Both the position numbers and the translations under genes were made by a program. Shown one piece after another: positions 9,038-18,319 of a stretch of DNA of 64,000 nt; the first letter of the stretch is position 1, and every line of letters starts with the position of its first letter. Below the pieces are notes generated by a model. The model saw only the letters and a list, made by a program, of their open reading frames with translations. It did not search any database and was not told the DNA's origin. The stretch is from JAJEFO01 sp009843725 (GTDB lineage Bacteria > Pseudomonadota > Alphaproteobacteria > Rhodobacterales > Rhodobacteraceae), in NCBI GenBank assembly GCA_965243215.1, contig CBDEUJ010000005.1, positions 496,001-560,000 on the forward strand. The letters are read 5' to 3'.

Positions 9038-11362
9038 ATGGAAGATGCAGGCGAAAGCGACGGAACCACGCGGGATCGTGTCCCGCGCGCGTCCGGCGAA
9101 ACCGCCGGGGAAGAGGACGCCTCGCGCGAGGCCGCGCTGACGGCGGCGATGCTCCGGATCGGCGCGAGCCTCGACCTCGACACGGTGTTGCGGGAGGTGG
9201 TGGAGGGCGCCCGCGTCCTCACCGGCGCGGCCTACGGCGCGATCGCGACAGTGGACAGGGCGGGCGCGCCGCGCGACTTCGTCACCACGGGATTCACGGA
9301 GGAGGAGCGCCGCTCGATGGAAACCTGGCCGGACGGGATCCGGCTGTTCGACCACCTGGTCTCCCTCGCGACGCCGCTGCGCCTGCCCGACCTTGACGCC
9401 TGGACCCGCACGGTCGTCCGCGCGCCCTTCCCGGTGCCCTGCGGGGCGTTCCAGGCAACGCCAATGCGCCATCGGGACTCGGCGGTTGGCGGCTTCTTCC
9501 TGGGCGGCAAGGACGGCGGGTTCACCGACGCCGACGAGGCGGTGCTGGTCCTGTTCGCCCAGCAGGCAGCGGCGGCGCTCGCCCACGCCCGCGCCCACCA
9601 CGACGAACAGCGGGCCAAGGCGGACCTCGAGGCGCTGGTCGAGACCTGCCCGATCGGCGTCGCGGTGTTTGACGCGACCGGCCGGCCGCTCTCGTTCAAC
9701 CGCGAGGTGCGTCGCATCCTCGCCGTGCTTGAGATGGCTGACGCCTCCCCCGAACGGCTGCGCGAGTTGGTGGTCTGGCGATGTGGCGACGGCCGGGAGG
9801 TCAGGCTGGAGGATCTCACCAGCGTCCAGACGGTGCGCGCCGAGGAGATCGAGATCTCGGTCTCCGGCGGCAAGAGCGTGCGCGTGCTGGCCGACGCCAC
9901 CCCGATCGGCTCGGCCGGGGGCGCAATGGACCGGGTTCTGGTGACGCTTCAGGATCTCGCTCCGTTCGAGGCGCTGGAACGCGCCCGGGCCCAGTTCCTG
10001 GAGATGGTGAGCCACGAGCTCCGGGCGCCGCTGGCGGCGATCCGGGGCTCGGCGTCCACCGCGCTGGAGGACCCGCGCGAGCCGGACCGGGACGAGCTGC
10101 GCCAGTACCTGCGCATCGTGGAGGAGCAGGCGGGGCGGATGTCCGGGCTGATCGGCGACCTGCTGGACGCCGGGCGCATCGGGGCCGGCACGCTGTCAGT
10201 GAACCTGGCGCCTGTGGAACTTGCCGGCATCGTGGAACGGGCGCGGACGGCGTTCGCCGCTGGCGGCGGGCGGAATCCCGTGACGATCGAGGTGCCGGAG
10301 GGGCTCCGGGTCATGGCGGACACGCGCCGCGTCACGCAGGTGCTCTCCAACCTGTTCGACAACGCGGCGCGGCATTCGGTCGAGACTGCTCCGATCCTGG
10401 TTTCGGCGGTCCGCGACGGGGCACAGGTCGCGGTCTCGGTGACCGACGGCGGCGAGGGCGTTTCGCCGGAGCTCCTGCCGCACCTGTTCCGCCGCCATGA
10501 AGGCGCGGGCAGGCCCGGAGGCTCGGGCCTCGGGCTGTCGATCTGCAAGGGCCTGGTCGAGGCGCACGGGGGCCGCATACGGGCGGAAAGCGCGGGCCTT
10601 GCCCGAGGCACGACGATCACGTTCACCCTGCCTTCGGTCGAGGAGACGGACACGGCACCCCCGGAGCAGCCGCGCCGAACCGGGCGCACGCCGGTCCTGC
10701 TGGTGGACGACGACCCCCACGCGCTGCGCCAGTCGCGCGAGGCGCTTGCGGCCGCGGGCTACGATCCGGTGGCGACGGCAGAACCCGGCAACATCCCGCG
10801 CCTGCTGGAAACCAGGCGCCCGGCGCTGGCGATACTCGACCTGGTCCTTCCGGGTGCGGACGGCATAGAACTGATGCGGACCCTGCCGGGCCTGGCGGAT
10901 CTGCCGGTGATCTTCGTCTCGGCCTACGGCGAGGGCGACACGGTTGCCCGCGCCATCGAGGCCGGCGCGGCGGACTACATCGTCAAGCCCTTCTCGCCGG
11001 CGGAGCTCGCGGCGCGGGTCGGCCTCGCGCTGCGACGGCAGACTCCGCCTGCCCCGTTCCGGATCGGGGAGCTTGCGTTCGACAGGACGAAGCGCCGGGT
11101 GACGCTCGCGGGACGCCGGCTGCGGCTGACAGCGACCGAGTACCGGCTGCTGCACGCGCTGTCGCTCGACGCGGGCGGCGTGGCCACCTACGAAACCCTC
11201 ATGCGCCGGGTCTGGGGCGAGAAGGGCGGCGGCAACATGGAGGCGCTCAGGAGCGCGGTCGCCAAGCTCCGTCGCAAGCTCGGCGACGACGCGAAGAAGC
11301 CGCGCTACGTCATCGGCGAGCGCGGCCTTGGCTACCGCATGCCCGAACCCGACCAGCCGTAA
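9038..11362 (+). CDS. One-piece two-component system: GAF-PAS-histidine kinase-REC-winged helix
   Basis: This 774-residue soluble protein contains a whole phosphorelay. A GAF-type sensor spans about residues 30-185 and a PAS-like segment about 195-300. HisKA has SHELRAP with phospho-acceptor His326. HATPase_c has N-box LSNLFDNAARHS near 436-447, G1 DGGEGVS and G2 GGSGLGLSI. A receiver has acidic pocket DDD near 557-559, phospho-Asp601 and Lys650. The C-terminal OmpR/PhoB winged helix (about 675-768) ends GERGLGYRM. Phosphotransfer from His326 to Asp601 would control DNA binding by the same chain. There is no transmembrane segment, so the signal is probably intracellular. Target genes are unknown; neighbours on both sides are degraded and give no clue. 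The domain order is unusual because kinase and DNA-binding regulator are normally separate proteins. Confidence 0.9.
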   Translation: MEDAGESDGTTRDRVPRASGETAGEEDASREAALTAAMLRIGASLDLDTVLREVVEGARVLTGAAYGAIATVDRAGAPRDFVTTGFTEEERRSMETWPDGIRLFDHLVSLATPLRLPDLDAWTRTVVRAPFPVPCGAFQATPMRHRDSAVGGFFLGGKDGGFTDADEAVLVLFAQQAAAALAHARAHHDEQRAKADLEALVETCPIGVAVFDATGRPLSFNREVRRILAVLEMADASPERLRELVVWRCGDGREVRLEDLTSVQTVRAEEIEISVSGGKSVRVLADATPIGSAGGAMDRVLVTLQDLAPFEALERARAQFLEMVSHELRAPLAAIRGSASTALEDPREPDRDELRQYLRIVEEQAGRMSGLIGDLLDAGRIGAGTLSVNLAPVELAGIVERARTAFAAGGGRNPVTIEVPEGLRVMADTRRVTQVLSNLFDNAARHSVETAPILVSAVRDGAQVAVSVTDGGEGVSPELLPHLFRRHEGAGRPGGSGLGLSICKGLVEAHGGRIRAESAGLARGTTITFTLPSVEETDTAPPEQPRRTGRTPVLLVDDDPHALRQSREALAAAGYDPVATAEPGNIPRLLETRRPALAILDLVLPGADGIELMRTLPGLADLPVIFVSAYGEGDTVARAIEAGAADYIVKPFSPAELAARVGLALRRQTPPAPFRIGELAFDRTKRRVTLAGRRLRLTATEYRLLHALSLDAGGVATYETLMRRVWGEKGGGNMEALRSAVAKLRRKLGDDAKKPRYVIGERGLGYRMPEPDQP

Positions 11363-11467
11363 GGGCGCCAGAGACCGCCCCCGGAACGTTCGTGCCGCCG
11401 GGCCGGCAACGCCCGCTCACCGGCTGTGCCGAGCCGGGCACGGAGACGACGGAGCCTGCCGTCCCCT

Positions 11468-11821
11468 TCACGGGAAAACTCCGGCGGCGACATTGCTGCC
11501 AGCGCCAGGGCCTTTGTCCGAATCCGTGTCGATCTTCATGAGCAGCGGGGGGAGCAGGAAGAAGTCGGCGAAGAGCGCGAGGGCGATGACGAGCGCCGTG
11601 AGCCTGCCCATCCCGGCGTTGATCTCGAAGCTGGAGAGGCTGACCACGACGAAGCCGGCCACGAGCACGAGAGAGGTCGTGAGCAGGGCGCGGCCCACGG
11701 TGCGGAACGCGACGCGAACCGCGTCGGGGGGCGCGCATCCGAGCTCGCGTCGGGCGCGCCGGTGCTTGCTCAGGAAATGCACCGTGTCGTCGACCACGAT
11801 GCCAAGCGTCATGGCGGCAAC
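11468..11821 (-). pseudogene. C-terminal fragment of an RND/MMPL-family exporter
   Basis: The frame contains AAMTLGIVVDDTVHFLSKHR, then RVAFRTVGRALLTTSLVLVA and two further hydrophobic helices ending FADFFLLPPLLMKIDTD. This is the last group of transmembrane helices of a patched/MMPL-like RND transporter, with the GIVVDDT motif in the characteristic helix. The upstream half is missing: the frame continues but with unrelated Arg/Pro-rich sequence, and no start or ribosome site is present. It is a 5'-truncated remnant of about 117 codons. Confidence 0.6.
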
Positions 11822-12548
11822 GCCAGTCTCCGCACTGCTTGCGCGATCGGCTTTCCGGTAGAGCGACTCACACCCGACTCCCTGACCTGGCCCTGACGGC
11901 TTCAGCCGTCGCGCGGCACGCAGGTCCCGAACGGGCCGTGACGTCGTCCTGCCGGTCAATTCGACTGGTGCAATTTCCTGGCAGACGTCCGGCCGCTTTC
12001 CTGGTCGAGCCGGAAGGCCGGCCCCGACCTTCGCGCCCCACCGGACCAACGCCTCCACCCAGCCTCCGCCGAAGCCGGCGGGCTTCCGAGGGGCGCACGC
12101 CCCTTCGAGACGACGCGCAACCCGAAGGACGGCACGCGTCGGTGCACGGCATCGTCGTCGGGAACGGCCCCTGTTCCAGGTGTGTCGGTCAACGTCGTCA
12201 TGCCGGTTGTGCCAGATCCATCCGGCGCCGGATGCGACAGCGGCAGGTGCTGCACGCCCTGACCGGCCATCCGCTCGGGAGCCGGTCCGGCGGACGGAAG
12301 ACCGGCGGCAGCAAACGCTGCCTTGATGCGGTCGAATGCGTCCCAGGCTTGGGCAGCGATGCACCAGCCGTCCTCATGCTTCACCAGCACGACGCCGGAG
12401 ATGTCTCGTGCGACCCCGTGCCGCCCTCGACCATCTCGCGGCCGGCGAGCGCGACGGCCATGTTGCCGCAAACCTGGACATGACATCCGACGCCCGTCTC
12501 GGCGAAGCTATCCAGCCCCTTCTCGCGGAGTCGCATGATCCGCAGTCA
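11822..12548. other. Stretch between exporter remnant and tRNA fragment
   Basis: No supportable gene. The sequence between the truncated exporter and the tRNA 3' end carries only shadow frames. Its position between a truncated gene and a tRNA end is what one expects at the edge of a lost or decayed integrated element. Confidence 0.3.
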
Positions 12549-12583
12549 GTGGGTCGCAGGTTCGAATCCTGCACGGCTCACCA
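12549..12583 (+). other. 3' end of a tRNA gene (tRNA-Lys-like), possible attachment-site scar
   Basis: The sequence has a complete T arm (GCAGGTTCGAATCCTGC), a 3' acceptor strand ACGGCTC, the discriminator A and CCA. A matching 5' acceptor strand (GAGCCGT) and D arm are absent in the preceding 80 bases, so this is a 3' fragment and not a functional tRNA. The ending matches what I remember of alphaproteobacterial tRNA-Lys genes. Such 3' ends are common attachment sites of integrative elements. No integrase is present nearby. Confidence 0.5.
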
Positions 12584-12840
12584 CACAATGTTCAGTTCGG
12601 CACAGGGAAGTGAGGCCAATCTGCCTCCGGCATTTCGCAAGGCCATGCTTTGCCAGGTCGCACGCTGAATGGAACAGCCCAATGAACCGGCCCGGGGCAG
12701 TTCCTGAAGTCCGGCGAACAGGCGAGGCTTCAACATCAACTGATGACGCGAAAGCGGCCCGCAGTCGCGCCGATGCGGTTTTCGGCAAATTTCAGTTGCA
12801 ATTCCGAGAGCCGAATCCTTCAGGCTTGCGCCCACGATCG

Positions 12841-13239
12841 TCAATCGGCTTCCGTTTCCGGAAATTGGCGCTTGACCGTCGCGAGCAGCGCCTCAACCTG
12901 CTCGATGGCCTCGGGTCGATCTGACAGGCGGGCGCCAGGATCAGCGGCCGCGTAACGTAGACGGAAGGCGCAATGGGGTAAATTCCACCAGCTCATCGAA
13001 ATCGGCGACATCGGCCCCACTGACGCCCAACATGTCCAACAGAGCCGCCAGATCGTGCGACAGCGGGTAACTCGGCCCCGCAAAGCAAGCCATGCCTTGA
13101 GCAGCTTCTCCGCAGCCTGCTGGACATGGAAACCGAAGATCTCGTCTGCGAATATGGTCGCTTCGCCCATGCCGCGAAGTGCCGAAATGTCTCTCTCAGC
13201 AGCGTCCGCGAGGTCCCGCGCCTGCTCAGAATCGATCAT
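12841..13239 (-). pseudogene. HepT-like HEPN toxin, double frameshift
   Basis: The start MIDSEQARDLADAAERDISA and FHVQQAAEKLLKAWLALRG are the typical first helices of a HEPN-domain (HepT) toxin. The next stretch in this frame is nonsense (Trp/Cys-rich), while the +2 frame gives SYPLSHDLAALLDMLG and VADFDELVEF. The original frame then resumes with RLRYAAADPGARLSDRPEAI and a normal C-terminus. Two compensating indels near 13076 and 12973 therefore replace about 30 residues, including the region where the catalytic RxxxxH of HEPN RNases lies. It overlaps the stop of its MntA-like partner by one base, as in intact operons. Loss of function is very likely. Confidence 0.65.
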
Positions 13240-13535
13240 CAGGGTCGTTCATAGAGCACCCCGCCTTCGCACCAGCGGTTGGCCTCGTCAGCACTATAGA
13301 CAAGGATGTCCGTGGGTACGTGGAACTTCGCAAGCGCGCCAAGGGCGTGCCTCCTCGGCGCCACGATCCCGCCCAGTCCCGAACGGTTCGGCCTTGACCA
13401 CCTCCAGATCCACGTCCGAGTTCGCGTCAGCGTCTCCACGGCATCGAGAACCAAAAGGATCACCTGCTCGGGATCAGCCACCTCAACGATGATTGCAGTC
13501 ACCTGCCGCAAAAGCGCATCGTCAACCCGTACCAT
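13239..13535 (-). pseudogene. MntA-like nucleotidyltransferase antitoxin, frameshifted
   Basis: The chain starts MVRVDDALLRQVTAIIVEVA at 13535 and reaches DPEQVILL. Here the frame slips: the adjacent frame reads FGSRCRGDADANSDVDLEVV, the GSxxxGxxxxDxD signature of a minimal nucleotidyltransferase. The first frame resumes as LGALAKFHVPTDILVYSADE to the stop. A missing T in the CTTTT run near 13450 accounts for the first slip. MNT proteins pair with HEPN toxins and AMPylate them (known for MntA-HepT). Here both partners are broken, so the module is dead. Confidence 0.62.
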
Positions 13536-13781
13536 GCTCGCCTTTCCACATCTGGATGGCATTCCAATCCCTGAAACCGGCGACCACGAAAAAGGATTCA
13601 GGCTCGAACTCGCCGACAATCTGGCGACGCCATTTCATGGCACCAAGATGGAAGCGTCGTCAAATGATCTCAAGAACTTAGCCGTGCTTGGGAGCCCTTG
13701 ATTCGGAAAAGTACAGGGTCGGCACTCGCCATGCGGACGCCCCTTCGGGCACCGGCACTCGGCAGACGCGCAACGGATTGA

Positions 13782-15740
13782 TCACAGATCGATACGGTAC
13801 CGAACGAAGCCGTCCTCGCCCTCGCCGGCAGGCTCGATCGAGACACCCTTGACGTCCGAGACGACGTCGACGCTCTTCGGCCCTGTGTCGAACAGAACGG
13901 AAGTGCCGGGCAACTCCTTGAACGTCCAGTTGGCATCAGCCGCCGGGTCAATGGTTCCCTGATCCACAATGTAGCGCACAATGACGTCCCGGTTCGTGTC
14001 GGGTGCCTCGAATACGATGGTCGAGCCATCAGCACCTGGAAAGTGGCCACCACCGCTCGCACGGTAGTTGTTGGTGGCAATCACGAACTCCGCCTCCAGA
14101 TCCAGCGGCCCGCCATTGTAGGTCAAGTCCACGATTCGATGGGAGTCGGAGGCAATCAGTTCGCCACGCGAATTGAACCTCGATGGCTGGCTCAGGTCGA
14201 TCTTGTACTGAACGCCGTCGATCACGTCGAAGTTGTAGGACGGGAAGTCTGGGTTCAGCAGAAGCTGGTCGTCCTTGCCCGGAGTCACCTGATTGAAGAT
14301 GCCGGCCGACCGTTCCAGCCAATCCTTGACCTGCTGGCCGGTGACTTTCACGGCCCGCACGGTGTTGGGATAGAGATACAGGTCCGCCACGTTCTTTACG
14401 GCCACGTCACCGACCGGGACGTCGGTGTAGTACTCCGGACCACCGCGCCCGCCCGCCTTGAAGGGTGCGGCAGCAGAAAGCAGCGGCAATCCTTCAAACT
14501 CAGTTCCCTTAAGCATCTCCGTCACGTACCAGACTTGCGCCCTTGACACGATCTGGACCGAAGGGTCATCGGCCACGAGCGCAAAGTAGGAGTGGAGCGG
14601 GGCCGACGTCTTGCCGACCGCGCGGCGAACATAGGCAAGCGTCGCGTCATGCATGTCGGCGACGCTGTCGAGAACGGCTTGATCGCTTTCGACAAGCGCC
14701 GTTGTCGAGCGATCCTCGTTGCGCTTCGAGATCGGGCGCGCCTCGGAACTGTGGCCGACAACGCGCCATTCACCACCTGAAGTCTCCAGCATCAGGTCGA
14801 TGACCCCCAGATGGGAGCCCCAGAATCCGGCCATTACGGCGGGCTTTCCGTGGATCGTGCCGTTGGTCACATCGACGGCGGGCCTGCCCGCGTAGGTCGC
14901 GGAAGGAAACACGTTGTGATGGTGCCCTGAGAGCACGGCATCAATGCCCTCGATCGCGGCAAGCGGCACCGACGCGTTGCCCATGAATTCGGCATGCCTT
15001 GCCGCGCCGATGCCGGAGTGCGACAGCGCGATGATGACATCGGCACCCTGTTCCTTCATCACCGGGACATAGGCCCTCGCTGCATCGACGATGTCGCGGG
15101 CATGCACGTTGCCCTCCAGATGGCGACGGTCCCACATCATGATCTGCGGCGGCACGAATCCGATCAGGCCGATCCTGATCTGGTGCGTCTGCCCGATGCC
15201 GTCGACAATCTCCTTGTCCATCACGACATAGGGCGGGACCAAGGTGACGTCGCTGGTGGGATCGGCGCCTAGTTCCTTTGAGACATTGGCGGAAATCACC
15301 GGGAAATTGGCGCCGACAAGAGATTTCATCAGGAAGCCGAGCCCGTAGTTGAACTCGTGATTGCCGAGCGTCGATGCGTCGAATTCCAGCGTGTTCAGCG
15401 CGGTGATGATCGGGTGCATGTCTCCGTCCTTCATGCCCCGCTCGTAGGCCATGTAATCTCCCATTGGATTGCCCTGCAGGAAATCGCCGTTGTCATAGAG
15501 AACCGAGTTCGTGGCTTCCGACCGGATCTCGCGCACGATCGAGGCCGCGCGTGCAAGGCCCATCGTGTCGCGCTCGCGGTCGGCGTAGTAGTCGTAGGGC
15601 CAGATGTGCATATGAAGATCAGTGGTCTCCATGACCCGGAGGTGGGCCTGATTGGCGACGGCATTTGCGGAGAACGGGTGCAGCGCCGCAAAGCTGGCCG
15701 TTGCCGCAAGGAATCCCCGGCGATTGAAGGCAATAGACAT
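13782..15740 (-). CDS. cpdB: 2',3'-cyclic-nucleotide 2'-phosphodiesterase / 3'(5')-nucleotidase, Tat-exported
   Basis: This 652-residue periplasmic metallophosphatase has a Tat-like leader (NRRGFLAATASFAALHPFSA). The two-metal phosphoesterase motifs are TTDLHMHI, DNGDFLQG, TLGNHEFNYG, ALSHSG and LSGHHHNVF. The C-terminal 5'-nucleotidase substrate domain holds YPNTVRAVKVTGQQVKDWLE and the closing ATNNYRASGGGHFPG. It should hydrolyse 2',3'-cyclic nucleotides and then nucleotide monophosphates for phosphate or nucleoside salvage. The start at 15740 places the Tat motif correctly; in-frame ATGs at 15752 and 15773 are alternatives and none has a strong ribosome site. It stands alone, divergent from the split methyltransferase. 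Confidence 0.88.
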   Translation of the reverse strand: MSIAFNRRGFLAATASFAALHPFSANAVANQAHLRVMETTDLHMHIWPYDYYADRERDTMGLARAASIVREIRSEATNSVLYDNGDFLQGNPMGDYMAYERGMKDGDMHPIITALNTLEFDASTLGNHEFNYGLGFLMKSLVGANFPVISANVSKELGADPTSDVTLVPPYVVMDKEIVDGIGQTHQIRIGLIGFVPPQIMMWDRRHLEGNVHARDIVDAARAYVPVMKEQGADVIIALSHSGIGAARHAEFMGNASVPLAAIEGIDAVLSGHHHNVFPSATYAGRPAVDVTNGTIHGKPAVMAGFWGSHLGVIDLMLETSGGEWRVVGHSSEARPISKRNEDRSTTALVESDQAVLDSVADMHDATLAYVRRAVGKTSAPLHSYFALVADDPSVQIVSRAQVWYVTEMLKGTEFEGLPLLSAAAPFKAGGRGGPEYYTDVPVGDVAVKNVADLYLYPNTVRAVKVTGQQVKDWLERSAGIFNQVTPGKDDQLLLNPDFPSYNFDVIDGVQYKIDLSQPSRFNSRGELIASDSHRIVDLTYNGGPLDLEAEFVIATNNYRASGGGHFPGADGSTIVFEAPDTNRDVIVRYIVDQGTIDPAADANWTFKELPGTSVLFDTGPKSVDVVSDVKGVSIEPAGEGEDGFVRYRIDL

Positions 15741-16170
15741 CGTGCACCCCATGTTTTCTTTGCTGTGACTCATTCTGTACCGGGTGCAGCGAATGTAGTC
15801 CATGCCCGCGCCAGCAACGGGCCGGACAGCATCTGCCCGTGATCGCTGTCGAGGGTCCTGTCGCAACCGGGCAACAGCTTCCCGAGGACCGAAGGGTCTG
15901 CATGTGCGATCGACTGCAGACCAGGAGGGCCGGTCTGACATGGAATGCCAGGCGCGGGACGGGCGGAACTTGATTCAGCAGGCGCCCGGCGTGGCAATGT
16001 CCTGAGGTCGGCGGCTTCGTCGCATTGATGCGCCCCGGACCGCCTTGCCGCAGCTCGCGCAGCACGACCAGGCGTGCTTCCTCGCAAGCTCGGCGATTTG
16101 GTCCTTGAATCAGAACTGGCCCTGCGCAACGCAGGAGCATAAGTTTGTCAATGAATTGATGAGGAAAGAC
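15741..16170. other. Divergent intergenic region
   Basis: This lies between the nucleotidase and methyltransferase, which are transcribed away from each other, so it should hold both promoters. I see no clear promoter pair or conserved palindrome. The methyltransferase ribosome site (GAGGA 5 nt before ATG 16171) closes the region. Confidence 0.35.
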
Positions 16171-16695
16171 ATGCAGGGACGAAGGAACAAGACCCCGAGC
16201 AAGACTGCCGAACTCGTGGCTGCGGCTCGGGCGGATCACACAAAGATCGCCAAGGCTCCCGTATTCGAGGATCGGTACGCCTACGCAATGTGCGGGCGCC
16301 TCTGGCGCACGATTCTCTCAAGCCGGTTTCTCTTGTGGCTGGTCAAGGACGGGCTGCTTCGAAAGTTGCGCCCCATCCTGCCTGCCATCTACACACGGGC
16401 GCGTTTCGGCGAGGACTGTCTTAAGGCGGAAATGGCGGAGGGCGTGGACCAGTATGTCATCATAGGGGCGGGTTACGACACCTTCGCGTTTCGACGGCCT
16501 GACCTGATGGAGCGCCTCACACTCTACGAACTGGATCAGAAGGCCACGCAGGACAGCAAGTTTCGTCGCATGCACGCTGCCGGAATTGAAGCTCCCGAAT
16601 CCGTCCGTTACGTGCAGACCGACCTGAACGTGGAACGCCTGCAGGATGCGCTTGCGAGAGCAGGGTTCGACTTCTCGCGTCCCGCAATGATCTCG

Positions 16696-16703
16696 TGGTT
16701 CGG
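16696..16703. repeat. 8-bp target-site duplication, left copy (TGGTTCGG)
   Basis: TGGTTCGG directly precedes the left inverted repeat and recurs directly after the right one. Confidence 0.85.
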
Positions 16704-17962
16704 CCAGGGCAATCGCGTTTGAAGGAGTTCCCTGAAGAGTCCCCCCTTGGCTTTTTCGTGACTGCGTGATTCGCTGTTGGAAAACAACAGCCTGAGGCAG
16801 GACAATGCAGGACTTCGGACGAATCTTCGACGGGGTGGAAGACCCCCGCACCAGCAATGCGACCCGTCACGACCTCCATGAGATGCTGATGATCGCGCTC
16901 CTTTGCATGATCTGCGGCGGCCAGACATGCACCGACATGGAGCTTTTCGGGCGCTCGAAGGAGGCGTTCCTCCGCCGTTTCATGAAGCTCGGGCACGGCA
17001 TCCCGAGCCACGACGCCTTTTCGAGCCTGTTCAGGGTTCTCGACCCCGAGTGCCTGCAGCGGGTTCTCGTCCGCCTTGCCTCGGACTGGGTCGGGCGGCT
17101 TGGGCCGGACGTGATCGCGATCGACGGCAAGGCGTTGCGGCGGTCCTTCGAGGACGCCTCGAGGCGCTCGCCGCTGCATGTCGTCAACGCCTTCGCCGCC
17201 GGCGCGCGCCTGACGCTCGGCCAGGTCCGGGTGGACGGCAAGTCGAACGAGATCACGGCGATGCCGGCGCTCCTGGAGCTTCTCGACGTCAAGGGCATGA
17301 CGGTGACCGCCGACGCGATGCACACGCAGCGGGACACGGCGAAGCGGGTCACGGAGGCCGGAGGCAGCTACGTCCTGGCGCTGAAGGGCAACCAGGAGAC
17401 GCTTCACGACGACGTCCGGCTCCACATGGCGGACCCGGAGAACGCCGGAAAGATGTTGCGTTTCAGCGACGTGGACAAGGGCCACGGCCGCATCGAGACC
17501 CGGGAGGCGACCGTCTGCCACGACGTCGACACGCTGCAGGACCTGCATCACTGGCCCGGCCTGCAGGCCGTCGGGAAGGTCACCGCAACGCGGGAGACCA
17601 AGGGGGAGCGGAGCACGGAGACCCGCTTCTTCCTGCTCGGTGAAACGCTTGGTCCGGAGCGGTTCCTGAAGACTGTGCGCGCGCACTGGGCGGTGGAAAA
17701 CTCGCTCCACTGGGTCCTGGATGTGACCATGGGGGAGGACGGCCTTCGAAACCGGAAGGACAACGGTCCCGAGAACCTGGCGATGATGCGGAAGCTGGCG
17801 CTGAACCTGGCGCGGCTGACCGATGGCGGGAGAGTGACGTCGATGCGCGGAAAGCTGAAGAAGGCCGGCTGGGACGACGGCTTCCTGCTGAAACTCCTCC
17901 GTTCCGCAGCAAGCCTCGCACCGACTCTCGAAACCGACAAAATCCAAACGCGATAGCCCTGG
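16704..17962 (+). mobile_element. ISAs1-family insertion sequence, 1259 bp
   Basis: The ends are imperfect inverted repeats: CCAGGGCAATCGCGTTTG at the left, and CCAGGGCTATCGCGTTTG read inward from the right (18 of the first 20 bases match). It is flanked by the direct repeat TGGTTCGG, and it carries one intact transposase. Length, 8-bp duplication and transposase type all fit ISAs1. The single perfect duplication and intact transposase suggest a fairly recent insertion into the methyltransferase gene. Confidence 0.9.
16805..17956 (+). CDS. ISAs1-family transposase
   Basis: This is a 383-residue DDE transposase. The N-terminal part (MQDFGRIFDGVEDPRTSNAT, then HDLHEMLMIALLCMICGGQT) is the DDE_Tnp_1-associated domain of ISAs1 proteins. 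The catalytic acidic residues sit in DVIAIDGKALRRS, MTVTADAMHTQRDT and RAHWAVENSLHWVLDV. The frame is complete and its stop lies within the right inverted repeat. It is 101 bp from the left end of the element, with no accessory gene. Function should be intact cut-and-paste or copy transposition of this element. Confidence 0.92.
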   Translation: MQDFGRIFDGVEDPRTSNATRHDLHEMLMIALLCMICGGQTCTDMELFGRSKEAFLRRFMKLGHGIPSHDAFSSLFRVLDPECLQRVLVRLASDWVGRLGPDVIAIDGKALRRSFEDASRRSPLHVVNAFAAGARLTLGQVRVDGKSNEITAMPALLELLDVKGMTVTADAMHTQRDTAKRVTEAGGSYVLALKGNQETLHDDVRLHMADPENAGKMLRFSDVDKGHGRIETREATVCHDVDTLQDLHHWPGLQAVGKVTATRETKGERSTETRFFLLGETLGPERFLKTVRAHWAVENSLHWVLDVTMGEDGLRNRKDNGPENLAMMRKLALNLARLTDGGRVTSMRGKLKKAGWDDGFLLKLLRSAASLAPTLETDKIQTR

Positions 17963-17970
17963 TGGTTCGG
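17963..17970. repeat. 8-bp target-site duplication, right copy (TGGTTCGG)
   Basis: Identical to 16696-16703. With one copy removed, the methyltransferase frame is restored. Confidence 0.85.
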
Positions 17971-18319
17971 CGTGACCTACTATCTCGATCGCGATACGGT
18001 CAGGAATACTCTGGCCTCCATCGCGCGCGAAACGGCGCCCGGCACGACCGTGGTGTTCGACTATCTTGCAGACGCTGCGTGGGTCCCCGACGACGCCCAG
18101 CCCCTGCTGGCGAGCGCGGCGGCTTTCGTCGCGCGACGTGGCGAGCCCTGGCTGTCCAGCTTTGTTCCTCCCGACCTGCCAGGCATTCTCAACAGTCTGG
18201 GCTATGATGACATCGACAATCTGGAACCCCACAAGGTCGGGGAGCGGTACTTTGCGCAATTTCCCGATCTCGAATACTCTCCGGTGATTGGGCTCTGCCG
18301 CGCCCGGACGGCAAAGTGA

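Larger units (their letters stand above)
16171..18319 (+). pseudogene. SAM-dependent methyltransferase split by an insertion sequence
   Basis: The 5' part (16171-16703) starts MQGRRNKTPSKTAELVAAAR behind GAGGA. It contains the SAM motif VIIGAGYDTFAFR and LTLYELDQKATQDSK, typical of the TIGR00027/LCM-like methyltransferase family. The chain stops at MISWFG where the insertion sequence enters. Removing 16704-17962 and one copy of the 8-bp repeat rejoins the frame exactly as MISWFGVTYYLDRDTV, and the rest (17971-18319) ends YSPVIGLCRARTAK. The gene was therefore intact, at about 290 residues, until the insertion, which may be recent. The downstream half lacks its own good start. Confidence 0.8.

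Noticed and set aside
11380..11467. Rho-independent terminator after the hybrid kinase
   Set aside because: Only short GC inverted repeats such as GTGCC/GGCAC are present, without a T run, too weak to call.
12508..12583. Complete tRNA gene
   Set aside because: No 5' acceptor strand pairs with ACGGCTC and no D arm is present, so only a 3' fragment is reported.
13536..13781. Gene between the nucleotidase and the MntA remnant
   Set aside because: Short frames only; they are upstream extensions of the MntA frame or shadows of the nucleotidase end.
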